Source of the DNA: Mageeibacillus sp. UBA3708
Lineage (GTDB): Bacteria > Bacillota > Clostridia > Saccharofermentanales > Saccharofermentanaceae
Direction: 5' to 3'
Length of the DNA stretch: 9,402 bases
Assembly: GCA_002371375.1 (NCBI GenBank)
Contig: DFIB01000008.1
Span: forward strand, 1 to 9,402
Below the pieces are notes generated by a model. The model had not been told where the DNA came from. It was given only the letters and a program-made list of their open reading frames with translations, and did no database searches. A program made the position numbers and the translations under genes. How positions within the stretch are numbered: the stretch's first letter is position 1; each line of letters opens with the position of its first letter. Positions 6,500 through 9,402 of the stretch are shown here, in pieces.

Positions 6500-6508
6500 A
6501 TTATAACA
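6500..6508 (-). promoter_or_regulatory. Extended -10 promoter of the wzz-kinase-sortase operon
   Basis: Read on the minus strand this is TGTTATAAT, a perfect extended -10. Nine nt further upstream is ACAAGT (plus-strand ACTTGT, 6515-6520), the same spacing as before loaP. Transcription would begin near 6493, leaving a leader of about 140 nt before ATG 6350. The leader contains a perfect ACAATTGT palindrome (plus 6419-6426) and a small GC hairpin. No gene lies in 6351-6608. Confidence 0.65.
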
Positions 6509-6522
6509 AAAACCACTTGTAA

Positions 6523-6528
6523 TATAAT
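6523..6528 (+). promoter_or_regulatory. Possible -10 for the proline-rich protein gene
   Basis: TATAAT on the plus strand, 2 nt downstream of the ACTTGT half-site and back to back with the minus-strand promoter. It lacks a TG extension and a clear -35. Transcription from it would give a leader of about 75 nt before ATG 6609. Confidence 0.35.
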
Positions 6529-6608
6529 AAATTAACAAAAATAATTTGTGTACGGCAGATATATACATCCCAGACGGTGGTTCTGAGATTGCAGTCTCGA
6601 GGTAGTTG

Positions 6609-7118
6609 ATGAGCAGAAGGAGTATAGTTTTTATCGTTGCGCCATTTATGCTGGTGCTGATATCGGTATTTGTGCTGGCCGCATACTTCGACCATAAGAC
6701 AACGGCAGATGTCATCGATACGGCATATATCTCACAATACGAGACTGAGCCGGCATATACAAACGAGAGCCTGACATCTGATACCGAGCCGGACGACAGT
6801 GAGCAGGCTGAGGCTACCGTTACTTCAACTCCGACTCCGACGCCGAAGCCCACGAACACCCCTACACCTACTCCGACTCCGTCTCCGACGCCAACACCCA
6901 AGCCTGCAGCTCCCGCACAGCCTGCACCTGCAGCTCCTGCGCAGCCTGCCGCACAGCCCGCCGAACAACCGGCAGAGCAGCCGGCAGAACAGCCTGCCGA
7001 ACAGCCCGCCGATGCCCCGGATGCAAATAATACCGAAGCAGGTGATGCTCCTGAAGGAATGGTATCCGGTGATCCTGTAGATTATGTAGGCACTGACAAT
7101 GAACCCGGTGACGGGTAA
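6609..7118 (+). CDS. Membrane-anchored, proline-rich low-complexity protein
   Basis: 169 residues from ATG 6609, with GAGG (6599-6602) 6 nt upstream; TTG 6606 directly before it is a less likely start. A basic N-terminus (MSRR) and one helix (about 6-26) suggest an uncleaved anchor or signal peptide. Residues 30-72 are acidic and rich in Thr and Ser. Then come Thr-Pro repeats (about 74-99, TPTPTPKP), Ala-Pro-Gln repeats and tandem PAEQ units (117-134). The tail (135-169) is acidic with no fold I recognise. Such a sequence would form an extended wall-spanning stalk outside the membrane. There is no catalytic motif and no sortase signal. The PAEQ units use varied codons (CCG, CCT, CCC; GAA, GAG), which suggests selection on the peptide instead of a recent DNA expansion. 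Its position next to the wzz operon suggests an envelope role; the function is unknown. Confidence 0.75.
   Translation: MSRRSIVFIVAPFMLVLISVFVLAAYFDHKTTADVIDTAYISQYETEPAYTNESLTSDTEPDDSEQAEATVTSTPTPTPKPTNTPTPTPTPSPTPTPKPAAPAQPAPAAPAQPAAQPAEQPAEQPAEQPAEQPADAPDANNTEAGDAPEGMVSGDPVDYVGTDNEPGDG
6825..7010 (+). repeat. In-frame TP and PAEQ coding repeats
   Basis: About 6825-6905 encodes alternating Thr-Pro dipeptides (6-bp DNA period). About 6951-7010 encodes PAEQ units (12-bp period, roughly GCN-GAR-CAR-CCN). The unit copies are divergent at third positions. Short periods like these can slip during replication, changing stalk length. Confidence 0.7.
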
Positions 7119-7146
7119 GTTAGAGATACCGTACTATATAAGCAAG

Positions 7147-7470
7147 TTAGTCGCTATTATTGACCATAAGATCCATCATGCGGGTGAGCATCTTTTTATC
7201 AGAAGCCCCCAGTGAACGGAATGACTCTATTAATTCAAATTCATCGTCGCTCACCAGATTATCAGTGGTCGGATCGAGCACCTCGTGTCCTATCAACAGA
7301 TCCACACTTACTTCAAGGGCATCAGAGAGCCGTATGAGATTATCTATATCAGGTTCGACCTTACCGTTCTCATATTGGTTGATCGCCTGCTGAGTTACAC
7401 CAATGCTATCTGCCAGTTTTTGTTGACTGAGTCCTTTTGCAATGCGTAAAGCCTTAAGATTCCCAACCAT
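7147..7470 (-). CDS. XRE-family helix-turn-helix transcriptional regulator
   Basis: 107 residues. The Cro/C1-type HTH fills about 5-60: LKALRIAKGLSQQKLADSIG, VTQQAINQYENGKVEPD (25-41) with the recognition helix, then LIRLSDALEVSVDLLIG (45-61). The acidic, helical C-terminal part (about 72-105) probably mediates dimerisation; no ligand domain is seen. The ATG at 7470 has a strong AGGAGGG upstream, with an 11-nt gap that is a little long. It is transcribed away from loaP, sharing a 125-bp intergenic region that carries the inverted repeat ACTTGTT-N12-AACAAGT. SinR-like proteins of this family control matrix polysaccharide genes in Bacillus; here control of loaP and the wzz, LCP and own promoters is an inference from position and shared sites. 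It ends 28 bp from the convergent 6609 gene with no terminator between. Confidence 0.92.
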   Translation of the reverse strand: MVGNLKALRIAKGLSQQKLADSIGVTQQAINQYENGKVEPDIDNLIRLSDALEVSVDLLIGHEVLDPTTDNLVSDDEFELIESFRSLGASDKKMLTRMMDLMVNNSD

Positions 7471-7548
7471 TGATCAAGAATCCCTCCTATTCAATACTAT
7501 ATTCTCTATTATCTTAACAATGCGAATTTGCCTTAATAACGAAGAGAC

Positions 7549-7575
7549 ACTTGTTACAGATGTCCCCAACAAGTA
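7549..7575. promoter_or_regulatory. Inverted-repeat operator candidate between xre and loaP
   Basis: ACTTGTT (7549-7555) and AACAAGT (7568-7574) form a perfect 7-bp inverted repeat with 12 nt between; half-site centres are 20 bp apart, about two helical turns, so both face the same side of the DNA. The half-site hexamer is that of the LCP palindromes, and CACTTGTTAC occurs identically at 1187-1194 with flanks. The right arm ends 9 nt before the loaP -10. Confidence 0.55.
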
Positions 7576-7580
7576 AATTG

Positions 7581-7589
7581 TGTTACCAT
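7581..7589 (+). promoter_or_regulatory. Extended -10 promoter of loaP
   Basis: TGTTACCAT resembles TGnTATAAT, with TACCAT at 7584-7589. The preceding bases AATTGTGTTA (7577-7586 region) are identical to those at the LCP promoter. Only 6 nt separate it from ATG 7596, so the message should be leaderless or nearly so. The hexamer departs from consensus at two positions, suggesting a weak or activated promoter. Confidence 0.5.
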
Positions 7590-7595
7590 TTGCAC

Positions 7596-8099
7596 ATGTG
7601 GTACGTAATCTGGACAGCTACAGGCAGGGAGAGGAAAGCCATAGAACTCATTGAGGATACCTGCGGCGATCTGACCGGGAGACTCTTTGTTCCGCTAAGG
7701 AAGGTCAACATCAAGAGGGCCGGTGTATGGACCACGACTGATAAGGCTCTGTTCCCGGGATATATCTTCGTTGATACCGGTAAGCCCCAGGAACTTGCCC
7801 GAAGACTTCATAAGATCGACGGGTTCCACAGACTTCTGGAACAGGACAAAGAATACCAACCGCTCTCCGAAGAAGAGACTGCATTTATCGAAGAGTTATA
7901 CGTCAAGGGAGGCATGTTCGATCCCTCCGTAGGCATCATCGAAGGTGACGTGATAAAGATAACCTCAGGACCTCTCTTCGGCATGGAGGGCTATATCAAG
8001 AAGATAGACCGGCACAAACGCACCGCCGGCATTGAATTCAATATGTTCGGGCGAACGATCAAGACCATCGTGGGGCTCGAGATAATCGAGAAGAACTGA
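7596..8099 (+). CDS. loaP: NusG-paralogue antiterminator, LoaP type
   Basis: 167 residues. The start ATG 7596 gives MWYVIWTATGRERKAIELI, the standard N-terminus of the NGN domain (about 1-100), which binds the RNA polymerase clamp; upstream in-frame TTG 7551 and ATG 7560 add residues foreign to the family. KALFPGYIFVD (50-60) is a strongly conserved NGN core. A KOW domain follows (about 116-165): EGDVIKITSGPLFGMEGYIKKID. Core NusG sits beside secE and ribosomal genes; this copy is beside a phosphoglycosyl transferase, which is the setting of LoaP-type specialised paralogues that promote read-through of long polysaccharide or antibiotic operons in Firmicutes. RfaH and other NusG relatives are alternatives, but the short KOW-containing form and clostridial context favour LoaP. 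There is no Shine-Dalgarno site and the -10 is 6 nt upstream of the ATG. The likely target is the transcript beginning about 55 nt after its stop codon. Confidence 0.9.
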   Translation: MWYVIWTATGRERKAIELIEDTCGDLTGRLFVPLRKVNIKRAGVWTTTDKALFPGYIFVDTGKPQELARRLHKIDGFHRLLEQDKEYQPLSEEETAFIEELYVKGGMFDPSVGIIEGDVIKITSGPLFGMEGYIKKIDRHKRTAGIEFNMFGRTIKTIVGLEIIEKN

Positions 8100-8138
8100 T
8101 CATCTTGCGTCCGCATAATTCCATTGACAGAGATATAG

Positions 8139-8147
8139 TGTTACAAT
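8139..8147 (+). promoter_or_regulatory. Candidate promoter of the polysaccharide operon
   Basis: TGTTACAAT fits the extended -10 (TGnTATAAT with one change), and the six bases GTGTTA match the LCP and loaP promoters. A perfect TTGACA lies at 8124-8129 but only 12 nt from the -10, too close to act as its -35; with normal spacing it would pair with a poor hexamer near 8147. Transcription would start near 8154, giving a leader of about 70 nt. Confidence 0.5.
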
Positions 8148-8153
8148 ATTTGC

Positions 8154-8176
8154 TTGTGAAGTATCTTCGATAACAA
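8154..8176 (+). promoter_or_regulatory. Small hairpin at the 5' end of the predicted leader
   Basis: GAAG (8158-8161) pairs with CTTC (8165-8168) around loop TAT, and TTGT (8154-8157) can pair with ACAA (8173-8176) across a 4-nt bulge. It begins at the predicted transcription start. LoaP is known to need an RNA hairpin in the leader of its target operons, so this is one of two candidates here. Confidence 0.35.
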
Positions 8177-8224
8177 TCGTCGCCTGTGAGCGCGTTGAAG
8201 TCATCTTACTGACATAAGTTAACC

Positions 8225-8245
8225 ATGCGGGATATACTCCCGTAT
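8225..8245 (+). promoter_or_regulatory. Hairpin enclosing the start codon of the phosphoglycosyl transferase
   Basis: ATGCGGGA (8225-8232) pairs with TCCCGTAT (8238-8245) through 8 bp including one G-U, around the 5-nt loop TATAC. The first three bases are the predicted start codon itself, which would be hidden in the stem. There is no T-run, so it is not a terminator. Confidence 0.6.
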
Positions 8246-9402
8246 AGCGAAGCATACTCACGAGAATGGGAATTACGCGGGTCACATCCTATAGTCGATC
8301 GGCAGACACATAATAATATATCTGATAGATATCGGGTAAGCGATATCCATATAAGGCGCGAGAAGAACGTCTACAGGATATTTCTCGTAAAGGCGATCAA
8401 GCTCATTACGGATGTCGGCCTGTTCTATTTTGCATGGCTATTCTTCCGCTACGGGCAACTGTCCGATATGTCTCCGGTCGGATTCAGGTACAATCTCTTC
8501 ATGACAGGCGCCTATGTGATCCTGTTCTACTGGTTCTCCCAGACCTACAATGCATTCCTGTTCGGGTACTTCAGGATAAGACAGCTTGTCCTGGCGCAGT
8601 TCTTCTCGCAGATATTCTCGGTCACGATAATATACATACTGGTATCCATCGCCTGGCATAAGTTCCAGGCCCCCTGGGTATTCCTGATCCTCCTGGCGAT
8701 CTATCTGGCAATAGATATCTTATGGGCATACTTCGGCTCATACTATTACTTCAAACTTAACCCCAAAAGGAAGACGATACTCATTTACAGGAACGAACTG
8801 TCGAAGAGGCGCTTCGGCCAGGTCAAAGGCAAGCCTCTCGAGAGACTTTACGATGTAACAGAAGAATATCAGTTCGACGGCACCTTCTCGGAAATTGAGC
8901 CCAAGCTGCACGGATATGACGCGATCTTCGTTGCAGGCGTTAATTCGAGCTGCCGTAACGGTATCCTCAAATACTGCAAGGAACTGGGGATCCCGGGGTT
9001 CGTACTTCCGCACTTGGGCGATACGATAATACAGGGAGCCATCCATATACAGTCCTTCGATTCACCGGTATTGTATGTCAACCGTAAGACATTGGATCCG
9101 GCATATGCCTTCGTAAAAAGAACATTTGACATCGTATCATCCGGTCTCGCGCTGATACTTCTCAGCCCGCTCATGCTGGTAACCGCGCTCATCATAAAGT
9201 GCTACGACAAAGGCCCTGTTCTCTATAAGCAGGTAAGACTTACCAGGAACGGAAGAGAGTTCAAGATACTTAAGTTCCGTTCGATGCGCGTAGATGCAGA
9301 GAAAGACGGGGTAGCAAGACTCAGTTCGGGTGATAAAGACGACCGCATCACGCCTGTAGGCAGATTCATTAGAAAATGCAGGATCGATGAGCTTCCGCAG
9401 CT
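8225..9402 (+). CDS. Polyprenyl-phosphate sugar-1-phosphate transferase (large monotopic PGT), 3' end outside window
   Basis: 392 residues are visible. The enzyme transfers a hexose-1-phosphate from a nucleotide sugar to undecaprenyl phosphate, the first membrane step of exopolysaccharide assembly. Order: polar N-terminus (1-50), four hydrophobic segments (about 56-76, 90-108, 122-146, 150-170), a Rossmann-like domain (about 182-265, TILIYRN and DAIFVAGVN), then the bacterial sugar transferase domain. This holds FVKRTFDIVSSGLALILLSP (296-315) with the re-entrant helix, GPVLYKQVRLTRNGREFKILKFRSM (330-354), and DELPQ (388-392) with the catalytic Asp-Glu pair. ATG 8225 is the only ATG, GTG or TTG in frame between the TGA at 8210 and codon 82, yet it has no ribosome site and sits in a hairpin. 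The sugar cannot be told. It is probably the first gene of the LoaP-controlled operon. Confidence 0.93.
   Translation, partial: MRDILPYSEAYSREWELRGSHPIVDRQTHNNISDRYRVSDIHIRREKNVYRIFLVKAIKLITDVGLFYFAWLFFRYGQLSDMSPVGFRYNLFMTGAYVILFYWFSQTYNAFLFGYFRIRQLVLAQFFSQIFSVTIIYILVSIAWHKFQAPWVFLILLAIYLAIDILWAYFGSYYYFKLNPKRKTILIYRNELSKRRFGQVKGKPLERLYDVTEEYQFDGTFSEIEPKLHGYDAIFVAGVNSSCRNGILKYCKELGIPGFVLPHLGDTIIQGAIHIQSFDSPVLYVNRKTLDPAYAFVKRTFDIVSSGLALILLSPLMLVTALIIKCYDKGPVLYKQVRLTRNGREFKILKFRSMRVDAEKDGVARLSSGDKDDRITPVGRFIRKCRIDELPQ

Noticed and set aside
6392..6901. Minus-strand frame of 169 residues with Gly-Val repeats
   Set aside because: It is the antisense reading of the Thr-Pro coding repeats; the plus-strand gene has a ribosome site and a membrane anchor, and this frame has neither.
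7551..7595. N-terminal extension of LoaP starting at TTG 7551 or ATG 7560
   Set aside because: The 15 extra residues are foreign to NusG proteins, no ribosome site fits, and they would be upstream of the predicted transcription start.
8124..8147. Classical -35/-10 promoter from TTGACA and TACAAT
   Set aside because: The spacer is only 12 nt; the extended -10 reading is preferred and the TTGACA is treated as possibly fortuitous.
8100..8285. Minus-strand frame of 61 residues downstream of loaP
   Set aside because: It covers the predicted promoter and leader and the start of the phosphoglycosyl transferase; no ribosome site and no recognisable sequence.
1..9402. CRISPR array, tRNA, rRNA, insertion sequence or phage attachment site
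   Set aside because: No regularly spaced repeats, clover-leaf sequences, transposase or integrase motifs, or flanking terminal repeats were seen on either strand.

Overview
The window looks like an accessory, exopolysaccharide-type locus from an anaerobic Firmicute, probably class Clostridia. The grounds are an [FeFe]-hydrogenase C-terminus, Gram-positive envelope genes (LCP ligase, class B sortase with its substrate, a Wzz/BY-kinase/PHP-phosphatase module), strong AGGAGG-type ribosome sites on some genes and frequent extended -10 promoters (TGTTATAAT-like). No genus is claimed.

Layout. Positions 1-479 hold the 3' end of an [FeFe] hydrogenase, closed by a strong terminator. A gap with A/T-rich inverted and direct repeats leads to a small two-helix membrane protein (745-1110). 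A LytR-CpsA-Psr (LCP) gene follows (1297-2346), preceded by two near-identical palindromes and an extended -10 only 7 nt from its ATG. A convergent minus-strand operon fills 6350 down to 2425. Its order is Wzz-type chain-length/adaptor protein, tyrosine (BY) kinase, PHP-type tyrosine phosphatase, class B sortase, sortase substrate, then a terminator at 2361-2394. Diverging from it is a small membrane-anchored, proline-rich protein (6609-7118). Next come a minus-strand XRE regulator (7147-7470) and a divergent NusG paralogue of the LoaP type (7596-8099). The window ends inside a large membrane phosphoglycosyl transferase (8225 to the edge), the usual first enzyme of lipid-linked glycan assembly.

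How it fits together (inference). The phosphoglycosyl transferase starts the glycan on undecaprenyl phosphate. Wzz, BY-kinase and PHP phosphatase control its polymerisation. The LCP protein could attach the polymer to peptidoglycan, and the sortase anchors a surface protein made from the same operon. LoaP probably promotes read-through of the long downstream polysaccharide operon. The XRE protein is the best candidate regulator of the shared promoter sites.

The least expected signals are non-coding. The palindrome ACAAGYAACRCTTGT occurs twice, 83 bp apart, before the LCP gene, and related ACAAGT half-sites lie before loaP and the wzz operon. The LCP and loaP promoters share the block AATTGTGTTA and place the -10 so close to the start codon that both mRNAs should be leaderless. 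A hairpin encloses the start codon of the phosphoglycosyl transferase directly downstream of loaP.
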